A DNA stretch of 64,000 nt from JAJVID01 sp963743425 (GTDB lineage: Bacteria > Acidobacteriota > Blastocatellia > RBC074): assembly GCA_963743425.1 (NCBI GenBank), contig CAVUPU010000006.1:1-64000 (forward strand), in the 5' to 3' direction. The notes below the pieces were generated by a model. It was given only the letters and a program-made list of their open reading frames with translations, ran no database searches and had not been told where the DNA came from. Within the stretch, counting starts at the first letter, position 1; each line of letters opens with the position of its first letter. A program made the translations under genes and the position numbers. This document shows, in pieces, positions 29,177 to 40,720 of the stretch.

Positions 29177-30667
29177 ATGAACAAACTCTCCGATCACCCA
29201 CAACCGGATGCGCGCATTGACGAGCAGGAGTTGGGCAAACTCGGTTACGCGCAGGAACTCTTCCGCACGATGGGCGGGTTCTCGAACTTCGCCATTTCGT
29301 TTTCGATCATTTCGATCCTGACCGGCGCGGTGACGCTTTACGGACACGGCCTGAAGATGGGCGGCCCGGCTGAGATGGCTTTCGGGTGGCCGCTGGTGAC
29401 GCTCTTCACGCTGGCGGTTGTTTGCAGCATGGCGGAACTGGCGAGCGCGTTGCCGACATCGGGCGCGATGTACCACTGGTCGTGTCAATTCGGCGGCAAG
29501 GGCTGGGGCTGGTTCACGGCGTGGTTCAACATCATAGGGCAGATCGCGGCTATCGCGGGCATTGATTACGGCTGCGCGCTGTTTGTCACGCCGCTCATCG
29601 GACTTAAAGCGACGACGCAGAACCTGTTGATCGTTTATGCGGCGATATTGTTGTCTCATGCCCTGATCAATCATTTCGGCATCCGGCTGGTCGCGTGGCT
29701 CAATGATTTCAGCGTGACCGTTCATATTGTCGGCGTGATCGTCATCGTCGGAGCTTTGCTGCTCTTCGCGCCGAAGCAGCCCGCGAGCTTCTTCTTCGCG
29801 CGCGTCACCAGCAACGACGAGGGTTGGCCTTACTGGTGGGCGTTCATCATCGGGTTGCTGCAGGCGATGTGGACGTACACGGGCTACGACGCTTCGGCCA
29901 GCGTTTCGGAAGAGACGGTTGACCCGCGACGGCGCGCTCCGTGGGGAATGGTCATGGCGGTCGTGGTTTCGAGCGTCGTCGGATATTTGCTGCTGATCGC
30001 CTTGACGCTTTCGATCAAAGACATCAACGGCACGCTCAACGCCAAGGACGCCAGCGGCAATTCCATTCCCGCCGTGATCGCGATCCTTGTCGGAGCGCTA
30101 GGCGAACGCGCGGGAAGCCTCTTTTCTGCGCTGGCCGCGATGGCGATGTGGTTCTGCGGATTGTCGGCGGTGACGTGGTCTTCGCGCGTCATCTGGGCAT
30201 TTGCGCGCGACGAAGGGTTGCCGGCTTCGGGCTTGTGGAAGCGGGTCAGCCATAAGCATTCGACCCCGGTCTACGCGATCTGGCTGTGCGCGATCGCGGC
30301 GTTTCTGGGCGCGGTTTACAGCAAGGCATATTCGGTCGTGACTTCGATCAGCACTATCGGGCTGTATATCTCTTACGTCATCCCGGTCTTTCTGCATCTG
30401 CGAGTGGGCAAGGTTGAACGAGGCCCGTGGCATTTGGGCGGATACAGCAGGGCTATAAATGTCGCGGCCGTTCTCTGGGTAATCTTCCTGAGCGTTATTC
30501 TCAGCCTGGCGGACATCATACGCACAGGGGCATCAATATTGGCGGTGACAATCGCGCTTGCGCTGTGGTATGGATTGCGCGAGCGGCGGCGCTTCAAAGG
30601 GCCGGCGTGGGCTGCGGCGCAAACGATCGAAGCAGCCGCCGGCAGTCAACGAACAACTTCTGATTGA
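29177..30667 (+). CDS. APC-superfamily amino acid permease
   Basis: ATG 29177 starts a 496-residue membrane protein with about twelve hydrophobic segments. The APC signature is present early (GYAQELFRTMGGFSNFAISF then SIISILTGAVTLYG). TM segments are clear at FGWPLVTLFTLAVVCSMAEL, WFNIIGQIAAIAG and later helices, ending in an R-rich tail. The HTxxS-type central helix region reads WTYTGYDASASVSEET. Close relatives carry GABA, amino acids or polyamines. The glutamine-synthetase-family enzyme at 31933 would suit a glutamate- or polyamine-related substrate, but that is inference. The upstream gap 28980-29176 is pyrimidine-rich (CTCTCTATCCCTCCG runs) with no gene. Confidence 0.88.
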   Translation: MNKLSDHPQPDARIDEQELGKLGYAQELFRTMGGFSNFAISFSIISILTGAVTLYGHGLKMGGPAEMAFGWPLVTLFTLAVVCSMAELASALPTSGAMYHWSCQFGGKGWGWFTAWFNIIGQIAAIAGIDYGCALFVTPLIGLKATTQNLLIVYAAILLSHALINHFGIRLVAWLNDFSVTVHIVGVIVIVGALLLFAPKQPASFFFARVTSNDEGWPYWWAFIIGLLQAMWTYTGYDASASVSEETVDPRRRAPWGMVMAVVVSSVVGYLLLIALTLSIKDINGTLNAKDASGNSIPAVIAILVGALGERAGSLFSALAAMAMWFCGLSAVTWSSRVIWAFARDEGLPASGLWKRVSHKHSTPVYAIWLCAIAAFLGAVYSKAYSVVTSISTIGLYISYVIPVFLHLRVGKVERGPWHLGGYSRAINVAAVLWVIFLSVILSLADIIRTGASILAVTIALALWYGLRERRRFKGPAWAAAQTIEAAAGSQRTTSD

Positions 30668-30727
30668 AATAGTGAAATGGGTCGTTCATGTTATTCGTAA
30701 TGACGCCCTGAAAGAATGAAAATCGCA

Positions 30728-30815
30728 GTTCGTAGTCCCGCCTTTAGGCGGAAGCTTTGGTATCGCGGAATGGATCTGCATCTGACGCTTCCGCCTAAAG
30801 GCGGGACTACGAACT
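30728..30815. repeat. GTAGTCCCGCC palindrome (family F copy 1)
   Basis: Arms GTAGTCCCGCCTTTAGGCGG and CCGCCTAAAGGCGGGACTAC flank a short spacer. Related copies sit at 43341-43375 (arms fused, no spacer) and 45213-45278. Confidence 0.85.
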
Positions 30816-30834
30816 GATTTTCCGAGGAGTTAAA

Positions 30835-31866
30835 ATGCCTGAGGCAAACAACCACATTTCCAGTATAGGCAGAGCATTCGTTTTGATCGCCTTCGCCGCG
30901 ACGCTCATCGGCCTTGCCATCAACACGCCGGCTCAGGAGAGTCAGACTCTCCGCTGGTACAAAGGCAACACGCACACCCACACCATCAACAGCGACGGGG
31001 ACTCAACGCCGGACGAGGTCGTCCGCTGGTACCGCGAACGCGGATACAACTTTCTGGTCCTGTCGGACCACAACTATCTGACCGAGGTCGACGGGCTGAA
31101 CGCCGTCTTCGGCGCGGCGAACAAATTCATCGTCATCAAAGGCGAAGAGGTCAGCGATAAATTCCAGGAGAAGCCGATCCACCTCAACGGCCTCAACATC
31201 AAACAGGTTGTCGAACCGCAGCGCGGCGAAAGCGTCGCCGGCGTGATCCAGAACAACGTCAACGCGATTCGTAAAGTCGAAGGCGTGCCTCACGTCAACC
31301 ATCCAAACTTCCACTGGGCGATCGGCGCGAACGATTTGAAGACGATCAAAAACCTGCGCCTCTTCGAGGTCTACAACGGCCATCCGCAGGTCAACAACCT
31401 CGGAGGCGGCGGAATGCCCGGACTCGAAGCGATGTGGGACGACATCCTTTCGGCGGGCATGGTCATTTACGGCATCGCGGTGGACGACGCGCATTATTTC
31501 AAAACTCCCGGCGACAAGACGAAATCCACTCCCGGCCACGGATGGGTTATGGTTCGCGCGGCGAGCCTCAGCGCCGGCGAAATCCTGCGGGCGTTGGAGC
31601 AGGGCGATTTTTACGCCTCGACAGGCGTGACCCTGCGCGATTATTCAGTGAGCGGGAGCGAGATCAAAATTGACATCGCCGTGGAGGCCCGATCACAAAG
31701 CAAATACACCGTGCAGTTCATCGGCAGGTGGGGCAAAGTCCTGAAGGAGGTCACAACCAATCCGGCGGTCTACGCTTTCAAAGGCGATGAGTTTTACGTC
31801 CGGGCGAAAGTCATCGAATCGAACGGCAAGGCGGCTTGGACTCAGCCGGTGTTTTTGAAGCAATAA
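30835..31866 (+). CDS. Exported PHP-domain metallohydrolase (CehA/McbA type)
   Basis: A GAGGAG site precedes ATG 30835. After a signal peptide (residues about 12-35), the PHP metal-binding motifs appear in order: KGNTHTHTINSDGD (first His pair), VLSDHNYLTE, a Glu in VIKGEEVSD, VPHVNHPNFHWA, and AVDDAHYF. PHP domains hydrolyse phosphoesters or similar bonds with two or three metal ions. The substrate of exported members is mostly unknown. The C-terminal ~80 residues form a beta-rich domain. It lies between the permease and the glutamine-synthetase-family gene on the same strand but is separated from both by palindromic repeats, so a shared transcript is uncertain. Confidence 0.85.
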   Translation: MPEANNHISSIGRAFVLIAFAATLIGLAINTPAQESQTLRWYKGNTHTHTINSDGDSTPDEVVRWYRERGYNFLVLSDHNYLTEVDGLNAVFGAANKFIVIKGEEVSDKFQEKPIHLNGLNIKQVVEPQRGESVAGVIQNNVNAIRKVEGVPHVNHPNFHWAIGANDLKTIKNLRLFEVYNGHPQVNNLGGGGMPGLEAMWDDILSAGMVIYGIAVDDAHYFKTPGDKTKSTPGHGWVMVRAASLSAGEILRALEQGDFYASTGVTLRDYSVSGSEIKIDIAVEARSQSKYTVQFIGRWGKVLKEVTTNPAVYAFKGDEFYVRAKVIESNGKAAWTQPVFLKQ

Positions 31867-31871
31867 GCAGA

Positions 31872-31917
31872 TTCCATATTTCATATGCCATATGAAATAT
31901 GCCATATGGCATATGAT
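31872..31917. repeat. Inverted tandem CATATGGCATATG words
   Basis: ATTCCATATTTCATATGCCA then TATGAAATATGCCATATGGC, a run of short self-complementary words immediately before the GS-family gene. It encodes nothing recognisable. Confidence 0.7.
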
Positions 31918-31932
31918 TTCGAGGACATAATT

Positions 31933-33325
31933 TTGACTCAGAGCGAAAGTAAAACAAGAGGGATGCTGAGTCTCAGCCGTTTGCGCGAACTGGTTTCGCA
32001 GGAACAGATCGAAACCGTGATCGTCGCCTTCACCGACCATTACGGGCGGCTGACCGGCAAGCGATACGACGCCGAGATGTTCGTCGAAGAGACCGCCAGC
32101 CACGGCTCGCACGGTTGCGATTACCTGTTGACGACCGATATGGAGATGGAGCCTGTGCAGGGCTACAGGTTCGCCAACTGGGAACTCGGCTACGGCGACT
32201 TCCATATCGCGCCCGATCCGGACACGCTGCGAGTGGCGAGTTGGCTCGATAAGACCGCGATCGTTCTGTGCGACGTGAACGAGTGAGAAGGCGCGCGATT
32301 TTGTTTCGATCGCGCCGCGCTCGATCCTGCGCAAACAGGCCGAAGCCGCGCGCGGATCGGGTTTTGAAAGCTTCGCCGCTTCGGAGCTTGAATACTACCT
32401 GTTTCAAAACAGCTACCGCGAAGCCGCCGCCGATGGATGGCGCAACCTGGAACCCGCCGGCTGGTATCTCGAGGATTACCACATCCTGCAAGGCACGCGC
32501 ACTGAAAGCTACACCGCCGCCGTCCGCCGTCATCTGAAACATTCCGGCGTGCCGGTGGAAAACTCGAAGGGCGAGTGGGGACTGGGACAGCATGAATTGA
32601 ACGTGCGCTACGCCGAGATTCTGGAGATGGCCGACCGGCACATAATCTTCAAACAATGTTTGAAAGAGGTGGCCGAAGCGATGGGCTTGAGCGTGACGTT
32701 TATGGCCAAGTTTGCCGCCGACCGCGCCGGATCGAGCTGTCACATCCATCTCAGCCTGTGGCGAGACGGCAAGAACGCGTTCGCGGGCGACGAACAGTTC
32801 GGCCCGGTGAAATGCACTGAAGTGTTTCGACATTTTCTGGGCGGGTGGATAGCGCGCGCCCCCGATGTGATGCCGTTTTACGCGCCGACCGTCAATTCGT
32901 ACAAACGCTTCGTGGACGCCTCGTGGGCGCCGACCAGGTTGGCGTGGAGTTACGACAACCGCACCGCGGGCTTTCGCGTGGTCGGCCACGATCAATCATT
33001 GCGCATCGAATGCCGCATTCCCGGCGCCGATTGCAATCCTTATCTCGCGTTCGCCGCCTCGCTGGCTTCGGGATTGGACGGCATCGCCAACAAGATCGAA
33101 CCGCCTGAATGCTTCGTCGGCGACATTTACGCGGCGAAAAACCTGCCTCGTGTGCCCTACACTCTCGCCGAAGCCACGGACAGATTTTCCGCGAGCGAAT
33201 TCCCCCGTCGCGCCTTCGGCGAAGACGTGGTCGAACATTACACGCATTTCTTCCGCATGGAACAAGCGGCGTTCAATTCAGCGGTGACTGATTGGGAACG
33301 CAAGCGGTACTATGAGAGAATCTAA
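31933..33325 (+). CDS. Glutamine-synthetase-family ligase (+1 frameshift)
   Basis: TTG 31933 is preferred because GAGGA lies seven bases upstream. The frame ends at a TGA near 32284 and resumes +1 directly; removing one base restores CDVN(D)EKARDFVSIAPRSIL. Family motifs are all present after joining: ASELEYYLF (metal-binding Glu), NSKGEWGLGQHELN, SSCHIHLSLW (ATP/Glu site His), DNRTAGFRVVG and RIPGADCNPYLAFAASLASG. Length of about 464 residues suits type I or the gamma-glutamylpolyamine/PuuA branch. The variable substrate loop fits an amine-ligating relative as well as true GlnA. The permease nearby leans towards polyamine or amine use, but this stays open. Confidence 0.88.
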
Positions 33326-33454
33326 GAGGCCATTGAGTATGGGATATTGGGGTTTGGTCATTGAAAAGCAGGAAAGAAAATTCATTCTCCCGAGATGACA
33401 ACGAACAATAGCCAATAACCAATACTCACAGTCGAGACCGTACGCTCTACAAAC

Positions 33455-34048
33455 TTACGCATTGACGCGCGCGTACCTGTGCTTGATCTGAAACAGTAGA
33501 TAATAGGCCAGCCCGAAGAAAATTAACTGGATTGGAAGCGCAATTATCGCGGAACCGATTCCCATGATCGTGCCAAAGCCGCTTAAAGACACCACAGAAA
33601 TCAGAATTGTAATCAACCATGAGAACACCGCATAAGCCAGCCAAACCACCTCGGCGCGAAAGAGAAATTGCCATCCCACATATGTAGGAGTGAACAGCCC
33701 TTTCAATGACTTCGCCAGATAGAGCAGAATGACCCCCCCAAAAGCCAGCCCGACTACCGTCTGGACTATTCCAAGCACACTACTGATCACACTCGAACCG
33801 GAGAGCGTGGCGATTGAGAGAACTGTTCCCAACAAACCCAGGAGAACGGACAGTGATCCGAAAACGATACTGAGCGCGGCGAAGACGATCAGGAGGATCG
33901 CCCAGAACGGCGCCAGTTTGACCAGAATGTCTCGAACATTGTCCGGCAACGGCGGGAGCTTTTTTAGAAAGAGGTTATCGAAAAATAGTTCCGCCTGCTT
34001 GAAGATGCCTTCACCCTTTACATCTATAGCGCTTTGAAGGTTTTCCAT
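33455..34048 (-). CDS. Membrane protein of unknown function
   Basis: A 197-residue protein with an amphipathic N-terminus (MENLQSAIDVKGEGIFKQAE) and four to five hydrophobic segments, for example FWAILLIVFAALSIVFGSL, GLAFGGVILLYLAKSL, EVVWLAYAVFSWLITILISV and IALPIQLIFFGLAYYLLFQI. The layout resembles Yip1-type small membrane proteins, but no signature settles it. It is convergent with the GS-family gene. The spacer 33326-33454 is A/T-richer and shows no gene. The upstream gap 34049-34261 holds an imperfect palindrome (34097-34200: CTCGCGGGGCTG facing CCCCGCATCCCCGCG). Confidence 0.55.
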   Translation of the reverse strand: MENLQSAIDVKGEGIFKQAELFFDNLFLKKLPPLPDNVRDILVKLAPFWAILLIVFAALSIVFGSLSVLLGLLGTVLSIATLSGSSVISSVLGIVQTVVGLAFGGVILLYLAKSLKGLFTPTYVGWQFLFRAEVVWLAYAVFSWLITILISVVSLSGFGTIMGIGSAIIALPIQLIFFGLAYYLLFQIKHRYARVNA

Positions 34049-34261
34049 GGATACTCCTATTCTTTTTGAGTCATTACGGTATGGCGTTTAAAACGGCAAT
34101 TTCAGGGCTCGCGGGGCTGTAAGGTCAGCTTGCAACTAATTTAATTATACTGGTTATAGATCCTGAAAACCAGCCCCGCATCCCCGCGAACTGAAAATAT
34201 TAAAATCACTGGGTAATAATATGTCAGCGACTTGCGCCCATTCAATATTCGAGATTAAACA

Positions 34262-35077
34262 ATGACAGATACATCGCGCGCGCCACGGCTGCTTGCCGCA
34301 ATGGCCCATCCGGACGACGCCGAGATACTGATCGGCGGAACGCTCTTCCATCTCAAATCGCTCGGCTGGGAACTTGGTATTATGACGATGACCAGCGGTG
34401 ATTGCGGCTCCGCTACGCATAGCAGCGAAGAGATTTCACGCGTCCGCTTCGCTGAAGCGAAAGCCGCCGCCGATTATCTGGGCGCGTGGTACATCTGCGC
34501 CGGCCTAATGGACGTCGAGATATTCGCCAACGCCGAAAACCTGCGCCGCGTCGTCGAGACGATGCGCCGGTTCGATCCGGACGTCGTAATCACTCATTCG
34601 CCGGTTGATTACATGGTCGATCACGAAGAGGCGTCGCGGCTGGCCCGAAGCGCCTGTTTTGCGCTCTCGATGCCGCTCTACCAGACGCGCCAGATCGCGC
34701 CCGCGCGTGCGACGAAATCAACGCCAGCGTTGTATTATGCTGACCCGGTTGAAGGCGTTGACGCGATGGGCGAGCGCGTCCTTCCACATTTCTATGTAGA
34801 CATCGTCGGAACGATCGAAAAGAAGCTCGAAATGCTGAGCCATCATAAATCGCAGCGGGACTGGCTGCGCGCTCATCACGGCATTGACGAATATCTGGAA
34901 CAGGCGCGGCGATGGGGCGCGCGTTACGGCCGTGAGAGCGGCTTCGATTACGCCGAAGGTCTGCGACAACATCTGGGACACGGTTATCCGCGCGAGCCGC
35001 TGCTGCAAAAAGCGCTGGACTTAAAATTCAACCACGAAGAAACGAAGAGCACGAAGAAAGAACAGAAAAACTCTTAG
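34262..35077 (+). CDS. PIG-L family N-acetylglucosamine-type deacetylase
   Basis: The AHPDDAE zinc motif lies at residues 14-20 and the partner His at DHEEAS (about 121-126). The family removes N-acetyl groups from amino-sugar conjugates; BshB and MshB make thiols such as bacillithiol. The length fits, but the last 16 residues (NHEETKSTKKEQKNS) are translated from a CCACGAAG palindrome (35030-35100), which also supplies the stop codon. The original C-terminus was probably slightly different. A bacillithiol role would suit the BshC fragment at 20720, but that is 13 kb away and dead. The oxidoreductase gene starts 45 bp downstream. Confidence 0.85.
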   Translation: MTDTSRAPRLLAAMAHPDDAEILIGGTLFHLKSLGWELGIMTMTSGDCGSATHSSEEISRVRFAEAKAAADYLGAWYICAGLMDVEIFANAENLRRVVETMRRFDPDVVITHSPVDYMVDHEEASRLARSACFALSMPLYQTRQIAPARATKSTPALYYADPVEGVDAMGERVLPHFYVDIVGTIEKKLEMLSHHKSQRDWLRAHHGIDEYLEQARRWGARYGRESGFDYAEGLRQHLGHGYPREPLLQKALDLKFNHEETKSTKKEQKNS

Positions 35078-35100
35078 TCCTCTTCGTTTCTTCGTGGTTG
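35030..35100. repeat. CCACGAAG palindrome overlapping the 3' end of the PIG-L gene (family E copy 2)
   Basis: Arms AACCACGAAGAAACGAAGAG and CTCTTCGTTTCTTCGTGGTT. It provides the last 16 codons and stop of the deacetylase gene, then leads to GAGGAGA before the next ATG. Confidence 0.85.
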
Positions 35101-35122
35101 AGTTCCTGAGGAGAACTCATCA

Positions 35123-36160
35123 ATGAACGATATCAACGTTGGCATAGTCGGATTGGGCTGGGTCGCCGGGGCGCACATCTCAGCCTTCAACAAGATTCCG
35201 GGAGCGAAGGTCATGGCCGTTTGTTCGCGACGGAAACAGAACGAAAAAGAGCTGGAGCGGCAATACGGGACTCCGCTCAAGGTCTACAACGATTATGACG
35301 CGATGCTGGCCGATCCTTCGATCAACGTCATAGACATCTGCACTCCACATCCGCTACATGCCGAACAGTCCATCGCCGCCGCCCGCGCGGGCAAACACCT
35401 GATCATCGAGAAACCGATCGCGATCAAATACGAAGACGCGGTCGCCATGCGCAAGGCCATTCACGAGGCGGGCGTGAAGACCTGCGTCTGTTTTGAAGTC
35501 CGCTTCAGCCAGCAGGCCAACGTCATCCGCGCGACGATTGACCAGGGGCTGCTCGGATCGCTGCATTACGCCGAGGTCGATTACTATCACGGCATCGGCC
35601 CGTGGTACGGCCAGTTCGGATGGAACGTCAAGAAGGATTTCGGCGGGAGCAGTCTGTTGACTGCCGGCTGCCATGCCCTCGATCTGCTGTTGATGTTCAT
35701 GGATTCGAAGGTCGAAGAGGTGACGAGCTACAGCAACCGCAGTCGTAGCCCGATCTTCGAACCTTATGAATACGACACGACTTCGGTGACGCTGCTCAAA
35801 TTCAAAGACGGGAGGCTCGGCAAGGTCGCCTCTGTGACGGACTGTTTGCAGCCCTACTACTTCCACATTCATTTGTGCGGCAGCGAGGGCAGCCTGCTCG
35901 ACAACCGCCTTTACAGCTCGAAGCTGAAAGTCTCTAAAGACCGATGGAGCTTGCTCGAAACCAGCCTGATCGATTCGGGCGACGTGGCGCATCACCCGTA
36001 CCTGCCGCAGTTCCAGGCCTTCGTTGACAGCTTGAGGAAGAATGAGAATATGCCGCTGACAGATTTCGACACCGCGTTTGAATCGCACCGCGTGGTCTTC
36101 GCTGCTGATCTGTCGGCGGCTGAGAAGCGAACGGTCAAGATGTCGGAGTTGGCATTCTGA
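35123..36160 (+). CDS. Gfo/Idh/MocA-family oxidoreductase
   Basis: A GAGGAG site precedes ATG 35123. A Rossmann fold opens with VGIVGLGWVAGAHISAF. The EKPIA motif (HLIIEKPIAIKYEDAV) is typical of this family and holds the catalytic-region Lys-Pro. A conserved His-x-x-D pattern appears in GCHALDLLLMF. The enzymes oxidise or reduce sugars and sugar-like alcohols with NAD(P). At 345 residues it is full length and intact. Together with the PIG-L gene it suggests amino-sugar or glycoconjugate metabolism. A group II intron remnant on the opposite strand lies 40 bp downstream. Confidence 0.9.
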   Translation: MNDINVGIVGLGWVAGAHISAFNKIPGAKVMAVCSRRKQNEKELERQYGTPLKVYNDYDAMLADPSINVIDICTPHPLHAEQSIAAARAGKHLIIEKPIAIKYEDAVAMRKAIHEAGVKTCVCFEVRFSQQANVIRATIDQGLLGSLHYAEVDYYHGIGPWYGQFGWNVKKDFGGSSLLTAGCHALDLLLMFMDSKVEEVTSYSNRSRSPIFEPYEYDTTSVTLLKFKDGRLGKVASVTDCLQPYYFHIHLCGSEGSLLDNRLYSSKLKVSKDRWSLLETSLIDSGDVAHHPYLPQFQAFVDSLRKNENMPLTDFDTAFESHRVVFAADLSAAEKRTVKMSELAF

Positions 36161-36199
36161 CAAATGGAGTCCACAAGTGCGTGAAGAAAACCAGAGGCG

Positions 36200-37076
<877 letters not shown>

Positions 37077-37160
37077 CAGAAAAAATGCGAGACAGAAAAA
37101 TAAAGAACTTCCAGATTTGTTCTTCATTTTTCTGTCTCACATTTTTCTGTCTGGTCTTTG
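37077..37160. repeat. CAGACAGAAAAATG inverted repeat flanking the intron 5' end
   Basis: GCGAGACAGAAAAATAAAGAAC faces GTTCTTCATTTTTCTGTCTCAC, followed by a second ATTTTTCTGTCTGG word. On the minus strand this is a stem followed by TTTTTTCTG, immediately before the intron start; the 3' exon near 36190 reads TCTGGTTTTCTTC and may be the displaced other end. Confidence 0.65.
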
Positions 37161-37165
37161 GTCAA

Positions 37166-37313
37166 ATGAAGATTCTGAACTATGTGATGGCTGCGTGATT
37201 TCTCTTCTCGGCCATCGTCCAGTACAACGATCCTGATCGGCGGCCTGCTGATCGTCGCATTCTGGATGGCATCGCTCGTCTGGCGTAGCGCCGCACGCAT
37301 GGGCAAGCGATAG
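37166..37313 (+). pseudogene. TMEM220-like small membrane protein remnant
   Basis: From ATG 37166 the frame reads MKILNYVMAA, a TGA, then FLFSAIVQYNDPD, which is the start of TMEM220-family membrane proteins apart from the stop. A frame change follows, and the end GGLLIVAFWMASLVWRSAAR then MGKR with TAG 37311-37313 looks like the C-terminal helix of the same family. The middle (about 60 residues) is missing. The resemblance is from motif memory. Confidence 0.45.
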
Positions 37314-37323
37314 CCGAGCCATT

Positions 37324-38535
<1,212 letters not shown>

Positions 38536-38548
38536 GTCGAACGGCATT

Positions 38549-38660
38549 AAACCACGAAGATACGAAGAAGACGAAGGGGATCGAGGATCGAGGATCGAGG
38601 ATCGATTATCGATCTTCGATTCTCGATCCCCGATCCTCAATCCTCGATCTTCGATTTTGG
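38549..38660. repeat. Half CCACGAAG repeat joined to GATCGAGGATC inverted repeats
   Basis: 38549-38576 (AACCACGAAGATACGAAGAAG) is one arm of family E. From 38577 GATCGAGGATCGAGGATCGA faces CTCGATCCCCGATCCTCAATCC, ending at 38660. It supplies the last ~18 codons (RSRIEDRGSRIEDR) of the YdbT-like gene. Confidence 0.8.
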
Positions 38661-40186
38661 ACATAGCGCGTGGCTGAAGCTCTGTGCGCGAGCGCGCTGG
38701 CGATCTCTCGCGCCTGGTCAATCGGCAGGTTGTTGATCTGCGGGCCTCCGCCAGTGTAAGCCTGTCCCGCCGTGTCGATGCTCAAGGTCGCCAGACCGAG
38801 CCTGCGATCGAGAGGCGATTGACGAACTTCGACCGCCTGGATTTTATTGATCGGCACGATGTGCGTCGAGCGTCCCGTCCATCCGCGCCTCGCGCAAAAA
38901 TAACGTTCGCTCAGCGCGAAGCCCAGGTTCCGGTAATTGGCGACGCTGATGAAATAGACGAGCGGCAGTAGCGTGAGGGGCCACAAAGATGCAAGACGCC
39001 ACTGAACGCTGATGAGAATCGCGGCGGCCAGGGCGCACCCGATCGCGCCTTTGATCACACCCTGCCTGATCGCAAGTCGCGAGACGCGCCGCCATTCAGC
39101 CAATTCAGTTTGACCGACGTCGAAATCGGGAAAGAAGGTCGTGAGAAGGGGGTCAACAGCGCCACGACGCGTTATCGGCAGCAGAACGTCGCGCCCCGAT
39201 TCGTCATCCTCATTGTCATGATGGCTGCCCGAGGTGTCAGCGCGCAAAGTCGCCAGACCGAACATCCGGCGAAACAACCTCTCTTCGATCTTCAAAAGCT
39301 GAATGCGCCGCCGGGGCAGACTGCTTGAGCGCCGCGTGAGCAGGCCGTAGCGGCGATGCAGGTCTTCCCCGCTGATCGAAAGCGTGAAGCCATGGAACCG
39401 AATGATTGCGGTGATGGTCGAAAAAACCACGCCGATCAAAACGACCGCCAGCGCGCCTACGACCGCCAGGGCGATCGCCGGGGCCGCGTCCCGCATGAAA
39501 AACCGCGATGATTCCCGGTAAAGAGTTTCTCCCGCCCTCTGGTAAAAGTTGCCCGGGAGAAGGTCTTCAGCAAAATTCCAGAGCGCCCCGGCCAATGCCA
39601 GCGCCGAGATGATGTGATTTGTAGTCAGCCCGATCAGAATCAGGTCTTTCAATCCGAGGCGCCGGATGACAACTCGCTCCGGCGTGACGGCGACCAGTTC
39701 ATCAACCGCCCCCGCCCCGACGTCCGCTCTGATCTTCGCCGCGCGCTCAAAAACGGCCTGCCGCAATCTTTCGACTTCGGAGCGCGAAAGCACCGAGAGG
39801 CTCGCCTCGGCGCCTTCGCCGCCGCCTGTCTCGATCTTCGCGTCAACAACATCGAAGACACGATGCAGAACGCCCTGCTCGACGCGGATCTCCTGAATGC
39901 GTTCGAGCGGGATGCTGCGCTGCTTGCGTTCGAGGATGCCCTGCTGCGTGATCAGCTCATTGCCTTCGATGCGGTAGCTGAATGAAAAGTAGCGCGCGAG
40001 CGACGTCACAATCGTGCTCGCTATGACCGATATCAGCGCGATGAACCCCCAAACCTTATTGCCGACCAGGAACAAAGGCACGAGGTAAATGATCCCGCGC
40101 GCCGCCTTCAAGAAAGCGAACGCGATGGTCAAGGGATGCAGGCGCCCTTCAAAAACCGAGGCGGCGAGAGGCTCAGACTGCATCAT
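38606..40186 (-). CDS. YdbT-like membrane protein with bacterial PH (bPH2) domains
   Basis: A 526-residue protein with several membrane segments (IIYLVPLFLVGNKVWGFIAL, AIALAVVGALAVVLIGVVFS, WPLTLLPLVYFISV) and three PH-like repeats, each with an R-x-x-Q/E-x-I-x-x-x-x-x-x-LxRxFG/D pattern (LERIQEIRVEQGVLHRVFDV; RRRIQLLKIEERLFRRMFGL; INKIQAVEVRQSPLDRRLGL). This is the YdbT architecture. In Bacillus, YdbS/YdbT contribute to resistance against antimicrobial peptides; the mechanism is unclear. It overlaps YdbS by 14 bases, so the two are translated together. Its C-terminus runs into the GATCGAGGATC repeat, so the native stop may have been lost. Confidence 0.85.
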   Translation of the reverse strand: MMQSEPLAASVFEGRLHPLTIAFAFLKAARGIIYLVPLFLVGNKVWGFIALISVIASTIVTSLARYFSFSYRIEGNELITQQGILERKQRSIPLERIQEIRVEQGVLHRVFDVVDAKIETGGGEGAEASLSVLSRSEVERLRQAVFERAAKIRADVGAGAVDELVAVTPERVVIRRLGLKDLILIGLTTNHIISALALAGALWNFAEDLLPGNFYQRAGETLYRESSRFFMRDAAPAIALAVVGALAVVLIGVVFSTITAIIRFHGFTLSISGEDLHRRYGLLTRRSSSLPRRRIQLLKIEERLFRRMFGLATLRADTSGSHHDNEDDESGRDVLLPITRRGAVDPLLTTFFPDFDVGQTELAEWRRVSRLAIRQGVIKGAIGCALAAAILISVQWRLASLWPLTLLPLVYFISVANYRNLGFALSERYFCARRGWTGRSTHIVPINKIQAVEVRQSPLDRRLGLATLSIDTAGQAYTGGGPQINNLPIDQAREIASALAHRASATRYVQNRRSRIEDRGSRIEDR

Positions 40187-40706
40187 CGCCTCCGATCTCG
40201 ATCAGGTGGTCGCGCAAACGCGTGGCCTCGGCGGCTTCGAGGCCCGGAATCCTGATGTTGGCCGAATGAGTGCCCGCCGTGTGCAGAACCAGCGCGGCCA
40301 GCCCGAACATTCGCTCCAGAGGCCCTCGCTCGATGTCCACGTGCTGCAACCGCGAGAGCGGCAGGAGACGCGCGCGCTGGAACACCCATCCGTTGCGCGT
40401 CTCCAGAACCTTCGCGTCAATGCGGTAACCCCACGAGCTGTACAAACGCGGCGGATACCACAAACAAAACCAGGCCGCCGCCGCCGCCGCCGCCAGCCAC
40501 GCAAACGCCAGCCAGACCAGCAATCGAGGCTCGGCTAAACCCACAATCACCACCGGAATGAGCAGGCTCAGCAACAACACACCGAACCCGATCAGCGAAG
40601 AGACGCGCCACAAGCTGACGACGCGCGAATCCAACGGCTGAAAGTTGGTTGTCAGATACGGCGGCCCAGCGGCTTGCTCAAACGGTTTTATCTCTTCATC
40701 GATCAT
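40173..40706 (-). CDS. YdbS-like membrane protein with bacterial PH (bPH2) domain
   Basis: A 177-residue protein. Two adjacent TM helices (LIGFGVLLLSLLIPVVIVGL, VWLAFAWLAAAAAAAWFCLW) precede one PH domain (GYRIDAKVLETRNGWVFQRA ... LSRLQHVDIERGPLERMFGL). ATG 40706 begins MIDEEIKPFEQ; it is the only start placed before the TM region without reading through the upstream repeat. The stop overlaps the start of the YdbT-like gene, as in other genomes. A family B MITE-like element (40721-40820) lies only 15 bases upstream, so it probably forms part of the promoter or leader. Confidence 0.85.
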   Translation of the reverse strand: MIDEEIKPFEQAAGPPYLTTNFQPLDSRVVSLWRVSSLIGFGVLLLSLLIPVVIVGLAEPRLLVWLAFAWLAAAAAAAWFCLWYPPRLYSSWGYRIDAKVLETRNGWVFQRARLLPLSRLQHVDIERGPLERMFGLAALVLHTAGTHSANIRIPGLEAAEATRLRDHLIEIGGDDAV

Positions 40707-40720
40707 ATTGATTCCGCCCT

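Noticed and set aside
32268..32537. Separate small gene in the middle of the GS-family gene
   Set aside because: It is an alternative frame; the true continuation is one frame over and carries the GS motifs.
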